Below are positions 51,027 to 60,540 of a stretch of 64,000 bases of DNA, piece by piece. The notes below the pieces were generated by a model. It ran no database searches. It was not told the DNA's origin and saw only the letters and a list, made by a program, of their open reading frames with translations. The translations under genes were made by a program, and so were the position numbers. The DNA is from Flavobacteriales bacterium (GTDB lineage: Bacteria; Bacteroidota; Bacteroidia; Flavobacteriales_F; PHOS-HE28), in NCBI GenBank assembly GCA_016710015.1, contig JADJLR010000002.1:558001-622000 (forward strand), read 5' to 3'. Numbering within the stretch: the first letter of the stretch is position 1; each line of letters starts with the position of its first letter.

Positions 51027-52226
51027 TCAGCTCTTAGCTCCATGGTCCTGCAACAATTCGGTGTAACGCTGCATCACGCGATCCGCACTCCCTTCCACCG
51101 TGAATCGCACGGCAACATCGCGCATGGCCGCTGTCGCCATTTCGCGCGCCCCTTCCGGATCACGGATCAATTGAAGCATGCGTACTGCTAGTTCTTCTGG
51201 ACCCTTGTCATAAAGCAGTCCCGTGCTTCCGTCTTCAATGACCTCAAGGGTCCCTCCTTCTGCCCGGCCGATCACTGGCAAGCCGTGCGCCATGGCTTCG
51301 ATCGTCACACGGCCAAGTGCTTCATGACGGCTGCACATCAGCAAGGCATGGCCCGATCCGTAGAATTCCGAAAGGTCGTCCGCATAGTCAAGTAGGTCCA
51401 CCTGATCCTGCAGTCCTTGGGCGTGGATCGCTCGCCGTAGCCCATCCTTGTTGCCCCCACCAATGATCCGGAGACGTGCCTTGTGTTCGCGCAACACGAT
51501 GGCGAGGGCCGCGATCGCTTCGTCGTGCCCTTTCGCCGGATGGATCACACCGGCCATGAGGAAGGTGAATGGTGCCACATTCCGCCAACGCTCTTCGGAG
51601 CCCAGCGCGGCAGCTGCGAAACCCGGTGCTGTGTAGATGCCGTTGTGGACCACCTCCACCGGGACAGATGGCCCTATCCGGTGTGCTACGTCCTTCCGCA
51701 CAGCATCGCTGATCGCGATCCGTGCATCGGCCTTCTTCAAAGCATCTACATACGCTCGAACACCATGGTCGTGGTGGAATCCGTAGTGACGTTCGGGCAT
51801 TTCGCGCATGTGCCACACCAGCGGAATGGATAGCCGACCTACCAGCTCCGTGGCCATGCCAACGGCCAAACTGTTCACGTGTACCAATTGCGTCCCCCAT
51901 TTTGCCAGTTGTTCTTCCAGGATCGGACGCAACGCCTTGTTCCGAATTCGGTTCCCACGTGCTTGCCGGAGGTAGCGGATGTGTTGTTGGAACCGATGGT
52001 GCCACCCACCTTCGTAATGGCGCTTGGTCATCCACGGTGCCCACGGCACCACCTTGTGTGCGATGCCCAGATCGGCCAATCGCTCGATCAACGGACCATC
52101 GACCGGCAGGAATACCATGGGTTCCACGTTGTGCGCTGCACGTAGCTGCAACATCAGATCCAACAGGCTGCGATTCGCACCGTAGAGGTCGGCGTAATGG
52201 GTCAGGTATGCCACGCGGATGCCCAT
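51027..52226 (-). CDS. GT4-type glycosyltransferase
   Basis: 399 aa. Seen: AYLTHYADLYGANRSLLDL, LVWHMREMPERHYGF, FTFLMAGVIHPAKGHDEAI, and CSRHEALGRVTIEAMAHGLPVI. ATG two bases after the upstream stop. Probably part of a run with the next two genes upstream, all within 10 bases of each other. Confidence 0.88.
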   Translation of the reverse strand: MGIRVAYLTHYADLYGANRSLLDLMLQLRAAHNVEPMVFLPVDGPLIERLADLGIAHKVVPWAPWMTKRHYEGGWHHRFQQHIRYLRQARGNRIRNKALRPILEEQLAKWGTQLVHVNSLAVGMATELVGRLSIPLVWHMREMPERHYGFHHDHGVRAYVDALKKADARIAISDAVRKDVAHRIGPSVPVEVVHNGIYTAPGFAAAALGSEERWRNVAPFTFLMAGVIHPAKGHDEAIAALAIVLREHKARLRIIGGGNKDGLRRAIHAQGLQDQVDLLDYADDLSEFYGSGHALLMCSRHEALGRVTIEAMAHGLPVIGRAEGGTLEVIEDGSTGLLYDKGPEELAVRMLQLIRDPEGAREMATAAMRDVAVRFTVEGSADRVMQRYTELLQDHGAKS

Positions 52227-52228
52227 CT

Positions 52229-53350
52229 TCAGCGCGCTGCGGTTTCCAATAACCGTTGCAATTCGGCCACTTGCACTTCCACACGGTGATGCTTCTCCAC
52301 GTATGCCCGCCCTGCCACGCCCATGCGCAATGCGAGGTCCGGGTCATCCACGAAGCGCACCATGTTCGCGGCCATGGCATCCACGTCGTGCTCCGCACAG
52401 AGCAAACCGCGTTCCTCCTCTTTCACCACATCGATGATGCCTGCGTGGCGGGTGGAGATCACGGGTACTCCAGATGCCATCGCTTCCAGAACGGCCAATG
52501 GTGTGCCTTCGTGATCGTTCGTGGAGGTGACCACGCTGTGCTGCACGAAAGCTCGACACTGGTGGAACAAAGCAGCGATCTCCTTCGGGGTGCGAACACC
52601 GATCAATTCAACGGCATCGGCCAAGCCCGATTCATCGACCAAGCTCTTGCAGGTCTCCCACAGCGCACCTTGCCCTACCATGGTAAGCCGCGCATCGGGT
52701 CGTTCATCCAGCACCTTGCGGAATGCGCGGATGGTCAACTGCGGAGCTTTCTTTTCCGCGAAGCGCCCTACGGCCAAGAAGCGCGGTTCCACGATGCTCG
52801 GATCACCGGGAACGAACTGGTCCACGTCGATGCCATAGCAGTTGTACACCACCTTTTCACGGGGTGCCCCGATGGCCAGTAGCTGCTCTTCCATGGCACG
52901 GCTGACCACCACGACGAACCGCGCATACCGGAAGACCTCTCGATATCCATCGTATCGTGCGATGTAGTCATCGCGGTGCGCATCGAATCCATGGAAGTGA
53001 ACGACCAGCGGCACTCCTGCACGCTCGCACGAAGCGACGATCTCCGCCGCCATGTTGCCATACTCGGCGAGTACGACATCGGGGCGTTCTTGCGCCAGCC
53101 GCCGGGCCAGCCGATGGCGAAGCAATTCCGGAATGCCACCGTGGAAGCGAGCGATCGCCCGATCCATCCACACGCCAACGGTGGACGAACGTGCGAACTG
53201 CGCACCTCGTGAAGCATGGCGAGGCGGGTTGCCACCGGAAACGAGCAGATCCACCTTCTGAAGCCGCTCGATATGCGCCGCGATGAACGTCTCGCTCCAG
53301 GCATTCACCGCCGGTGAGGCCAGTGTGATCCGTATGGTACGTTCAGCCAT
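52229..53350 (-). CDS. GT4-type glycosyltransferase
   Basis: 373 aa. Seen: AYGNMAAE-like acceptor side (VVLAEYGNMAAEIV; LVVHFHGFDAHRDDY), RFLAVGRFAEKKAPQLTIRAF and NDHEGTPLAVLEAMASGVPVI. Similar to WcaL/AmsK-type colanic-acid transferases by pattern. Nine bases after the GT8-like gene. Confidence 0.88.
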   Translation of the reverse strand: MAERTIRITLASPAVNAWSETFIAAHIERLQKVDLLVSGGNPPRHASRGAQFARSSTVGVWMDRAIARFHGGIPELLRHRLARRLAQERPDVVLAEYGNMAAEIVASCERAGVPLVVHFHGFDAHRDDYIARYDGYREVFRYARFVVVVSRAMEEQLLAIGAPREKVVYNCYGIDVDQFVPGDPSIVEPRFLAVGRFAEKKAPQLTIRAFRKVLDERPDARLTMVGQGALWETCKSLVDESGLADAVELIGVRTPKEIAALFHQCRAFVQHSVVTSTNDHEGTPLAVLEAMASGVPVISTRHAGIIDVVKEEERGLLCAEHDVDAMAANMVRFVDDPDLALRMGVAGRAYVEKHHRVEVQVAELQRLLETAAR

Positions 53351-53359
53351 GGTCCCGAC

Positions 53360-54310
53360 TCATTTGACCCGTGCAATGCGCTTCACTGCGGACCCGATCC
53401 TTCGACCCCATCCCGGGTTGGCCGCTTCCCGTTCTACTCGGAGCCGTTCATGAGAAGCGGCGATGATGTCCGTGCCAAAGCCACCTGCCAACAAGCGATC
53501 CCGCAGGATCTCCAAGTGCGGCATCAGCAAGGGATCCATTCCGGAAACGATGCCGTCGATCATGCTGCGCGTGAAGTGGATGAACACGATGGGGAACGAA
53601 CCGTTGATCAGCACTTCCCCGTTGGGACCACCACTGCGAACACACTCCACCATGTTCCAATTGGCGACGTTGCAGCCACGATGCCTCAATGGGTACACGC
53701 GATCATAGTATACCGGCAAAATGTTGAGGTGCGTTTGATCGACGTACTGGCCTTTGGTGGTATCCTTTACACAGACCTCCAAGCAATTCTCCGCCCAGCG
53801 GCGAAGGGGTTCCGTTGCGTTGCGATGTGCTGCCACGAAACCTCCGTTGTACAACCCTTCCGTGAAGAGCATGTCGAAGTTGTCCCGATCCACCGAAGCC
53901 TTGCCACTGCGCCAATGGGGTGAAAGGAGCATGTCCGCTTCATCCAATTGTTCCCACAGGAAAACCGGATCCGCGAAGAAGTGCAGATCGCAATCGCCGT
54001 ACATGACCTTCTCATAACGTTGGTGCAAATACGCCATGAGTACCGGTTTCATGGTCCAGCGAAGCACGTCGCTCTCCTGTGCATACTTCGCGGCCAGTTG
54101 CGCCCCCACGGATACCGGTGCCACATCCTTCATATGGACCACCTCGATACCCTGCATTCCTTTCAACGCATCAGGAACCCATGCATCCACATCGGTGATG
54201 AGTATCACGAAAGGAAGGTCCGTATCCCATTGGCGCAAGGAGGTGGCCAATGCCAAGGCCCAACCCACATGGCTCCGTGTGATGATGGTGCAGAAACAAC
54301 GATCGGTCAT
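53360..54310 (-). CDS. GT8-like nucleotide-diphospho-sugar transferase
   Basis: 316 aa. Seen: CTIITRSHVGWALALATSL, the YGDCDLHFFADPVFLWEQL segment with a DxD motif, LYNGGFVAAHRN and a YVDQTHLNILP stretch. Resembles the putative nucleotide-diphospho-sugar transferase family related to GT8/GT77 rather than GT2. Only member of this type in the locus. Confidence 0.78.
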   Translation of the reverse strand: MTDRCFCTIITRSHVGWALALATSLRQWDTDLPFVILITDVDAWVPDALKGMQGIEVVHMKDVAPVSVGAQLAAKYAQESDVLRWTMKPVLMAYLHQRYEKVMYGDCDLHFFADPVFLWEQLDEADMLLSPHWRSGKASVDRDNFDMLFTEGLYNGGFVAAHRNATEPLRRWAENCLEVCVKDTTKGQYVDQTHLNILPVYYDRVYPLRHRGCNVANWNMVECVRSGGPNGEVLINGSFPIVFIHFTRSMIDGIVSGMDPLLMPHLEILRDRLLAGGFGTDIIAASHERLRVEREAANPGWGRRIGSAVKRIARVK

Positions 54311-54347
54311 GGCGAAGGCTCGAATATACCGCAGTACCCCGAAGGGT

Positions 54348-55145
54348 TCAGTTCTTACGGCTCCGAAGCAGGCGGTCCGCTGCCAGCTTTAACGCCCCCC
54401 GAACACCTAGGCTATTGTTCGCTTCTTCGCGCAAGTGCATGTAGTCCGCTCTCAGTCGATCCAAAAAGCGCAATGCTGGCTTGTTGAAGATGTACGCCGT
54501 CAACTCCTCCGCATGCGCGTTGGTGCCTTCGATCATGGATCCTTGGCGTACCCGATAGTGGAAGAAAACACTACCGAGGTGATGGAAGGACATGCCCGCA
54601 GCGGATACGCGCAACCAAAGGTCCCAATCCTCCCAACCCATGTGCGGCATGTGCTCGTCGTATCCGCCTATACGTTCCCATAAGGACCGCCGAAAGCACG
54701 CGCAGGCATCGATGTAGTTCTTCCGGAGCAATCGTCGAAAGTCATACTCTCCGACGATCCATGGTCCATTCCGTTCTCCGAAGTACGTAGCATGACCGTA
54801 AACAATGTCGACCTCGGGTCGCGCTTCCAACAGGGTCACCGCCTGCTCCACTCCTGCACTATTCAACCGGTTATCGGCATCCAACGGGATGATGTAAGTA
54901 CCCGAGGCGCGTGCGATACCGTTGTTCCGCGCTTTTCCCAAGCCCGTGTTCGCTTGCTCCAACACGATGTACCGTGTGCGGTCGATGCCTTCAAGCACTT
55001 TGCGCGTCAAGGGGTCGGTGGAGCCATCGTCAACGATGATGACCTCGGTTGCCGAACCACCCAACGATGCCGGGATACTATCGATCGCTTCTTGCAAGTA
55101 GCCTCCCAAGTTGTAGCAGGTAATGATGACAGAAACGATCGGCAT
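54348..55145 (-). CDS. GT2-type glycosyltransferase
   Basis: 265 aa. Seen: VSVIITCYNLGGYLQEAI, VIIVDDGSTDPLT and YIIPLDADNRLN. ATG lies two bases after the upstream stop (TGACCATG). An in-frame ATG eight codons earlier would overlap the upstream gene. Confidence 0.87.
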   Translation of the reverse strand: MPIVSVIITCYNLGGYLQEAIDSIPASLGGSATEVIIVDDGSTDPLTRKVLEGIDRTRYIVLEQANTGLGKARNNGIARASGTYIIPLDADNRLNSAGVEQAVTLLEARPEVDIVYGHATYFGERNGPWIVGEYDFRRLLRKNYIDACACFRRSLWERIGGYDEHMPHMGWEDWDLWLRVSAAGMSFHHLGSVFFHYRVRQGSMIEGTNAHAEELTAYIFNKPALRFLDRLRADYMHLREEANNSLGVRGALKLAADRLLRSRKN

Positions 55146-55147
55146 GG

Positions 55148-56002
55148 TCAATGGGTCAATGGGATCCAATCGTAATGGTCCATCGGCGTTCGACCTAGGA
55201 TCCGGTCCATGAAACTACGCTTCTGCGACCACTTCGGCTCTTCCATCGGAATTCCCTTCATGTATTCGATACCCGAAGTGAAGAACGCTTCATGGCGAAC
55301 ACGGATCCGTTGATCCAATACCCGCATGCGTTCCGGATCCGCAGAAGCAGCGGATGCGTGTTTTCGATAGCCCGATGTGGCCTCGTTCAAGAAAGCGAAT
55401 CGTTTGCCCGCCAAAACCAATCGGATCCACAGGTCATAGTCCTCAATGTGCTGCAGGGTCTGTTCCGTCTCGAAACCCTGTACGTCCACTACCGCTGCAC
55501 GTCGCACCACCGTGGCCGAAGGTTGAATGAAATTGTGGACCGCCAAGGAATGTGGGAAGTGCTCCATCTTCCACCGTGCGATCGGTTTCTTTTTGCGGTA
55601 TGAACCGGGTGCGCCGTTGCGGAAATTGATGACCGGTCCAGTGCAAACATCGGCCGTTGGATCCTGTGAGAAACGCCCCAAGGCCCGTTCCAAATGCCAC
55701 GGCGCCCACAGGTCGTCCGGATCCAAGAAGGCAAGGAATTCCCCACGTGCAACTCCAATGGCCGTGTTCCGCGCGGCGCTTACACCTTGGTTCCGCTCGT
55801 GCCGGAGGTACCTGACTTGCTGCGTGCGTTCACGCGCGAATGCCTCGACGATCGCACGTGTCCCATCATCCGGGGCATGATCATCCACCACGATCACCTC
55901 CCAAGTGGTGTGGGTTTGTACGGCAATGGAATGCAGCGCTTCACCGATGAAGGCACCCACTTGATATGCAGGCATGATGATGGAAACGAGGTGATCAACC
56001 AT
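55148..56002 (-). CDS. GT2-type glycosyltransferase (subfamily I)
   Basis: 284 aa. Seen: VSIIMPAYQVGAFIGEAL, VIVVDDHAPDDGT and FLAFLDPDDLWAP. Same subfamily as the gene at 57070 and the relic at 59885 (shared ATVVRRAAV/ATVLRRSAV and QHIEDYDLWIR). The ATG before VDHLVSII gives the family's normal N-terminus; it overlaps the upstream gene by eight bases. Confidence 0.87.
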   Translation of the reverse strand: MVDHLVSIIMPAYQVGAFIGEALHSIAVQTHTTWEVIVVDDHAPDDGTRAIVEAFARERTQQVRYLRHERNQGVSAARNTAIGVARGEFLAFLDPDDLWAPWHLERALGRFSQDPTADVCTGPVINFRNGAPGSYRKKKPIARWKMEHFPHSLAVHNFIQPSATVVRRAAVVDVQGFETEQTLQHIEDYDLWIRLVLAGKRFAFLNEATSGYRKHASAASADPERMRVLDQRIRVRHEAFFTSGIEYMKGIPMEEPKWSQKRSFMDRILGRTPMDHYDWIPLTH

Positions 56003-56957
56003 GCACGGTCCGATGGAAGCGCGCGATCCCGGTGCGTCGTGCATCATCGAATTCGCGTGCCACATGTTCGCGGGAACGACGATCCCACAACCGCGTGCCT
56101 TCCAGGAAGACCATGCCGAGTTGAAGCCGAAGAACGTGCCCGAAGAATTTCGACCAAGTTGGGGGCGAACGTTGCACGGGAACCTTGCCACCGTGAATAT
56201 GCATGAGCATGGCCTTCGAAAAGGCGTGTGCTTCAGCGAGTCGTAGTAGGTATTCCTTTTGGACCCGTTGCTTCCCGATCAAATGGACCAGATCGAGGTC
56301 CACGAATATGCCCTTTCCAAGTCCCATTTCGCAGGCCACCAAGCTGAACTGTTCATCGCCGCATGAATTCAAGCTGTCACCTGTACGGTCCAAGCCTTGT
56401 TTCGAGGGATCCTTCGAGAGGCTGCTGTGGTATTGCGTGGCCACTTCGCGGCGGACCATCATGCCACAGCCCCAAGGTATCGCCTCGTCCATGGGATCGT
56501 TGGACCATTGATCCGTCTGCACCTCGCGCAAGGTGACCATGGGTACATAGGGCTTCAACTCCGGTGCCGGGGTTTCCTCGAAATCCGGAACGATGCGGCC
56601 CGCACCGATCACGCCCAACGTGGGATGCAGTTGCGCCAATCGGATCATCGTGGCCAGATAGTCCGGTGCCAATTCGTTGTCATCGTCGGCAAAGACCAGG
56701 TACGGTGTGGAGGTTTCCTCGATGGCGCGCAACCGAGCCATGGTAAGGCCGATCCGTGCTTCTTTCACGACGTGCGCATTCGGATGCCATGCCAGATCCA
56801 TGGTCTGTACGACACCATTGGTCGAGGCATTATCGATGAGTAGCAACTCCCATTGATCCAATGGAATGGTCTGCTTTTGCAACGACCGCAGGGTTCGATC
56901 CAGATAGTCCGTCCTTGGGTTGTGCGTACAGATCGCAAGGGAAAGCTTGGGCATCAT
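55995..56957 (-). CDS. GT2-type glycosyltransferase (subfamily III)
   Basis: 320 aa. Seen: LAICTHNPRTDYLDRTLRSL, LLLIDNAST, LVFADDDNELAP and the metal/acceptor-side NSCGDEQFSLVAC. Paralogue of the gene at 62264, with which it shares NSCGDxxFS and the KRVxKEYLL block. The 56958-57069 gap upstream shows no clear feature. Confidence 0.87.
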   Translation of the reverse strand: MMPKLSLAICTHNPRTDYLDRTLRSLQKQTIPLDQWELLLIDNASTNGVVQTMDLAWHPNAHVVKEARIGLTMARLRAIEETSTPYLVFADDDNELAPDYLATMIRLAQLHPTLGVIGAGRIVPDFEETPAPELKPYVPMVTLREVQTDQWSNDPMDEAIPWGCGMMVRREVATQYHSSLSKDPSKQGLDRTGDSLNSCGDEQFSLVACEMGLGKGIFVDLDLVHLIGKQRVQKEYLLRLAEAHAFSKAMLMHIHGGKVPVQRSPPTWSKFFGHVLRLQLGMVFLEGTRLWDRRSREHVAREFDDARRTGIARFHRTVHG

Positions 56958-57069
56958 GCTCCTATACCGGATGTTTTCATCAATGCGCTGTCCTCAAATG
57001 CTACGAGAAGCCGCTTGGAACGGGTCGCGATTCCTCCGCAAAAGAACGAAATACCCAGAATGGGAGGTT

Positions 57070-57960
57070 TCACGATCGACCGCGCACCAAACGACCCATC
57101 GCGCGAATGGCCCGATCCACGGCACGCACGACACGCAGTATGGGACCATTGAGTTCGATGTTGATCCGCCCCAGTTCATTCCGCATACGCTCCATGCGCC
57201 CCAGCGTGGAGATCAGGAGCACGGACTGCGCGGTGCGGAAGAAGTTGGCATGCTTGGCGTACAGGTGATCGTGCAACCTGCGCATGCGTTGTGGATCACT
57301 GGATGCGGCGCTTTCGTGTTTGCGGTAGCGGCTGGTGGGCCGATCCAAGAACGCGAACCCCGAACCCTGCTCCACCATCCGGATCCACAGGTCGTAGTCC
57401 TCGATGTGCTGGATCGCCGGGGTGGTATCGAAACCGCCCACCCGTTGCACCGCACTCCGGCGCAGTACGGTGGCAGAAGGTTGGATGAAGTTGTGCAGCC
57501 CCAAAGTGCGCGGGAAATTCTCCACGTGCCACCCGGTGATCTCCTGGATCTTCGTTGGTGGCGCATCCGGGCCGTCATAGAAGGCGACGACGGGTGCGGT
57601 GGCCACATCCGTTCCGGGGTCCTGTTGGAACAAGGCCATCAAGCTTTGAAGGTGATCGGGGAACCAGTCATCATCCGGATCCAAGAACGCGACGAACTCC
57701 CCGCGCGCTGCGGCGGTTCCTGTGTTGCGTGCAGCGCTCACGCCTTGGTTCACCTTATGGCTCACCAACCGTGCTTTCTCCGCTCCCACTCGGGCAATGA
57801 AAGCTTCCACGATCGCGTGTGTTCCATCCTCCGGACCCAGATCATCCACCACCACCACTTCCCAATCCGTATAGGTCTGTGCAGCGATGGAATCCAACGC
57901 CGCTCCGATGTAGCGACCCATGCCGTAGGCAGGCAGGATTATGCTGACAAGAGGCTTCAA
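57070..57960 (-). CDS. GT2-type glycosyltransferase (subfamily I)
   Basis: 296 aa. Seen: VSIILPAYGMGRYIGAAL, VVVVDDLGPEDGT and FVAFLDPDDDWFPDH. Start is a TTG overlapping the upstream stop as TTGA; no ATG lies near the family's usual N-terminus. Intact counterpart of the truncated copy at 59885, which it resembles over some 180 residues at both protein and base level. Confidence 0.86.
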   Translation of the reverse strand: MKPLVSIILPAYGMGRYIGAALDSIAAQTYTDWEVVVVDDLGPEDGTHAIVEAFIARVGAEKARLVSHKVNQGVSAARNTGTAAARGEFVAFLDPDDDWFPDHLQSLMALFQQDPGTDVATAPVVAFYDGPDAPPTKIQEITGWHVENFPRTLGLHNFIQPSATVLRRSAVQRVGGFDTTPAIQHIEDYDLWIRMVEQGSGFAFLDRPTSRYRKHESAASSDPQRMRRLHDHLYAKHANFFRTAQSVLLISTLGRMERMRNELGRINIELNGPILRVVRAVDRAIRAMGRLVRGRS

Positions 57961-58889
57961 TTCGCTGAGGTCGCCCCGAACTTCGAAGCTTGTGAATGGT
58001 GATCGAATCCGTTCATGAAGACGTATTTCCTAACGTACTCCAAGAAACTGAACACAAGCGCATCGATGAAGGTCTGTTCCTTGAACGCCTTTTCCACATT
58101 CTTACTGGCTAATTCGCGTAGGTATTCCTTCAGCGCTGGTCGAATGACCTTACCCTCCAGTTTGCCGTGAACCCCTGCTCCGAGGCCGTGATGCCAGAAC
58201 ATTTCATACGTGCCTTTCACACGCTCACGGTGCATGTGCAAGACCAAGTCTTCGGGTATATATTTCAACCTGCCTCCGGCAGCTATGAACCGGAAGGAAA
58301 GGTCCGGATCTTCACCGCCGGGCCATTTGTACGTTTCATTGAAGCCGGCCAAGCGCTGTACTGTCTCGTTCCGGAAAACAGCGTGGGAGGTCACGAGGTA
58401 CTGCACCTCGCCTTTGTCCATGTAGGGTACCAGAACGCCGGACCAATCCACGTACCGCGCTATGCGGCCGTCCTTGTACCGTAGGACCTTGCCTCCTACA
58501 CCCTCCAGTTCCGGGTCGGCGTTCAGACTTGCCAAACGGCGCTCCAAACAAGCCGGTGCAGGCACACGATCATCATCAGTGAACGCCACCCAATTCCCAT
58601 TGGCCAAACGTAAACCGCGATCTCTAACGGCCGACGGCCGGGCATTCGGTCCCGTCGTGACTTCTAATCCTAAGGGTGTGTTCCCGGCATTGGCCTTGAG
58701 GTTGTCAATGGCACCGTATTCGGAACCGTCATCGCTGACAATGACCTCGACGCCCTTCTTGGGCATGCTCTGGCCTTCCAAAGCCACGAGGGTCAATTGC
58801 AATGGACCCCAACGGCGGTACTTGGGTATAACAACAGATAGGGTCGGGGCACCCCGGTCTACTTTTTGGGAATCGGGGGGGACGGTCAT
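57957..58889 (-). CDS. GT2-type glycosyltransferase (subfamily II)
   Basis: 310 aa. Seen: LSVVIPKYRRWGPLQLTL, VIVSDDGSEYG, VAFTDDDRVPAP and the C-terminal WPGGEDPDLSFRFIA with FWHHGLGAGVH. Paralogue of the gene at 61353; both end GATSAN or ATSAN. The ATG before TVPPDSQ is preferred over a GTG seven codons earlier. The 58890-59003 gap shows nothing beyond a short palindrome. Confidence 0.86.
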   Translation of the reverse strand: MTVPPDSQKVDRGAPTLSVVIPKYRRWGPLQLTLVALEGQSMPKKGVEVIVSDDGSEYGAIDNLKANAGNTPLGLEVTTGPNARPSAVRDRGLRLANGNWVAFTDDDRVPAPACLERRLASLNADPELEGVGGKVLRYKDGRIARYVDWSGVLVPYMDKGEVQYLVTSHAVFRNETVQRLAGFNETYKWPGGEDPDLSFRFIAAGGRLKYIPEDLVLHMHRERVKGTYEMFWHHGLGAGVHGKLEGKVIRPALKEYLRELASKNVEKAFKEQTFIDALVFSFLEYVRKYVFMNGFDHHSQASKFGATSAN

Positions 58890-59003
58890 CTTCGCAGGGG
58901 ATGGCAGCACCGCACTTCAACCTTCGCGCCGTGCCACACCGGTGCTAACCGGAAATGTAAAATGAATATGTGGTGGCAACCTCCAAGAACCTCCACCATC
59001 AGA

Positions 59004-59813
59004 TCAAGCACTAGGGGAGACCGAGAAGGTCTTGAAGTGGTTCCAGGACCGATCATCCTTCTTGACTTTCTTGAACATCGCCGTATTCCACACCGGACTC
59101 TTCACCTCGACGAAATTATCCCGATTCATCCGAATGAACTCCGCCACGCTCTTGATGCTACTCATCCACATATCATCCAGAATGATGTGGCCACCGAGGC
59201 CGCAGACTTGGTCGCACAGGTAGAAATCGACCAGAACATCATCGAATCGATGATTCCCATCGATGTAGATGAGGTCGTATCGGCGACCTGATCTAAGCAG
59301 GTCTACAATTGCCCGGTCCGAGCGGTCCTCGACTAAATTGAACGAAGTCCCGGAAGCATCCTTGGGCGCATGAGTCAGCGCATGTGTGACTCCGACCCCA
59401 TTGTAGGGATTATGCTGGAACGGGTCTATGGAGGTCAGTGTTCCCGACCCATTCCGCTTCAAGGCAGCCAAGAAGTACAGGGAGCTGAAACCGTACGCCA
59501 TGCCCACCTCAAGAATGGAGGTCGGCTTCAGTGCTAGGGTGACCTCGTACATCCATGTGCCCTGTTCCGGCGAGATCCGCGCTGTGTCATTGATCTTATG
59601 GACCGCGCCATCGGAACCTTTTTGTGGAAGCCCGTTGTACATCGAAAGTAGGGCCGCCCGGAACGGATCATCCATGTTGGCCAACCATTCCTCCGGGGTC
59701 CTTTCTGACTCCGTCGGACCAAGTGTAGTGGCCGCGTGGGTTCGTGCCACGTCCGCTCCTCCGTTCAACATCCACCAAAATTTCTGGATCTTCTTGTTCA
59801 TCATGCGACGCAT
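59004..59813 (-). CDS. Class I SAM-dependent methyltransferase
   Basis: 269 aa. Seen: SAM motif I (ILEVGMAYGFSSLYFLAAL), TSIDPFQHN after it, LIYIDGNHRFDDVLVDF, and GGHIILDDMW. The pattern fits the Methyltransf_24/cephalosporin-hydroxylase-like group often found in glycan loci, methylating a sugar. Clustered ATGs (59813, 59804, 59801) leave the start uncertain by a few residues. Confidence 0.85.
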   Translation of the reverse strand: MRRMMNKKIQKFWWMLNGGADVARTHAATTLGPTESERTPEEWLANMDDPFRAALLSMYNGLPQKGSDGAVHKINDTARISPEQGTWMYEVTLALKPTSILEVGMAYGFSSLYFLAALKRNGSGTLTSIDPFQHNPYNGVGVTHALTHAPKDASGTSFNLVEDRSDRAIVDLLRSGRRYDLIYIDGNHRFDDVLVDFYLCDQVCGLGGHIILDDMWMSSIKSVAEFIRMNRDNFVEVKSPVWNTAMFKKVKKDDRSWNHFKTFSVSPSA

Positions 59814-59884
59814 AGGAATCTACCGTTCGGGCCGGATAAACCGTTCATCAGGATTCTAAACCTCACCGGTGCCTTGTGTGGCGA

Positions 59885-60499
59885 CTAAGATAGACCACAA
59901 CGCCGCATTGAACGGGACTCAACTCGGCACGCCGGAATGGTTTGAACCCGCTCAACCATGCGTCCAATGGAACGTTCCAGTCCAGAAGATCCGTGCCTGC
60001 TCGAACTTCGGCGCAACACGGTGGCGAAAGGTTGGATGAAGTTGTGCAGCCCCAAGGTGCGGGGGAAAATCTCCAGGTGCCACGGGGTGATCTCCTGGAT
60101 CTTCGTTGGTGGCGCATCCGGACCGTCGTAGAAGGCAACGACGGGTGCGTTTGCCACATCCGCTCCGGGGTCCTGTTGGAACATGGCCATCAGGCCTTGG
60201 AGGTGGTCGGGGAACCAGTCATCATCCGGATCCAAGAATGCGATGAATGCGCCGCGCGCTTCGGAAGCTCCTGCGTTGCGAGCAGCACTTACGCCTTGGT
60301 TCACTGCATGGCGCACCATTCTGGCCTTAACCGCACCCACCCGTGCAATAAATGCCTCCACGATAGCCTGTGTTCCATCCTCCGGACCCGGATCGTCCAA
60401 GACCACTACCTCCCAATCCGTGTAGGTCTGCGCAGCAATGGAATCCAACGCCGCACCGATGTAGCGGCCCATGCTGTAGGTGGGTAGGACCACGGACAA
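59885..60499 (-). pseudogene. Truncated GT2 glycosyltransferase relic (subfamily I)
   Basis: Homologous to the gene at 57070 from SVVLPTYSMGRYIGAAL through LHNFIQPFATVLRRS (about 165 residues, with FLDPDDDWFPDH intact), after which the sequence becomes unrelated for about 40 residues and stops. The QHIEDYDLWIR half is missing. The 5' end has no ATG, only a TTG three codons after a stop. Base-level likeness to 57070-57960 is high up to about 60005, so a recent duplication lost its 3' half; its tail (SIGRMVERV) may be what remains after an internal deletion. Confidence 0.75.
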
Positions 60500-60540
60500 G
60501 GCGTTCCTACATCATGGTGCCGGCGCGAACCACGTCGGGA

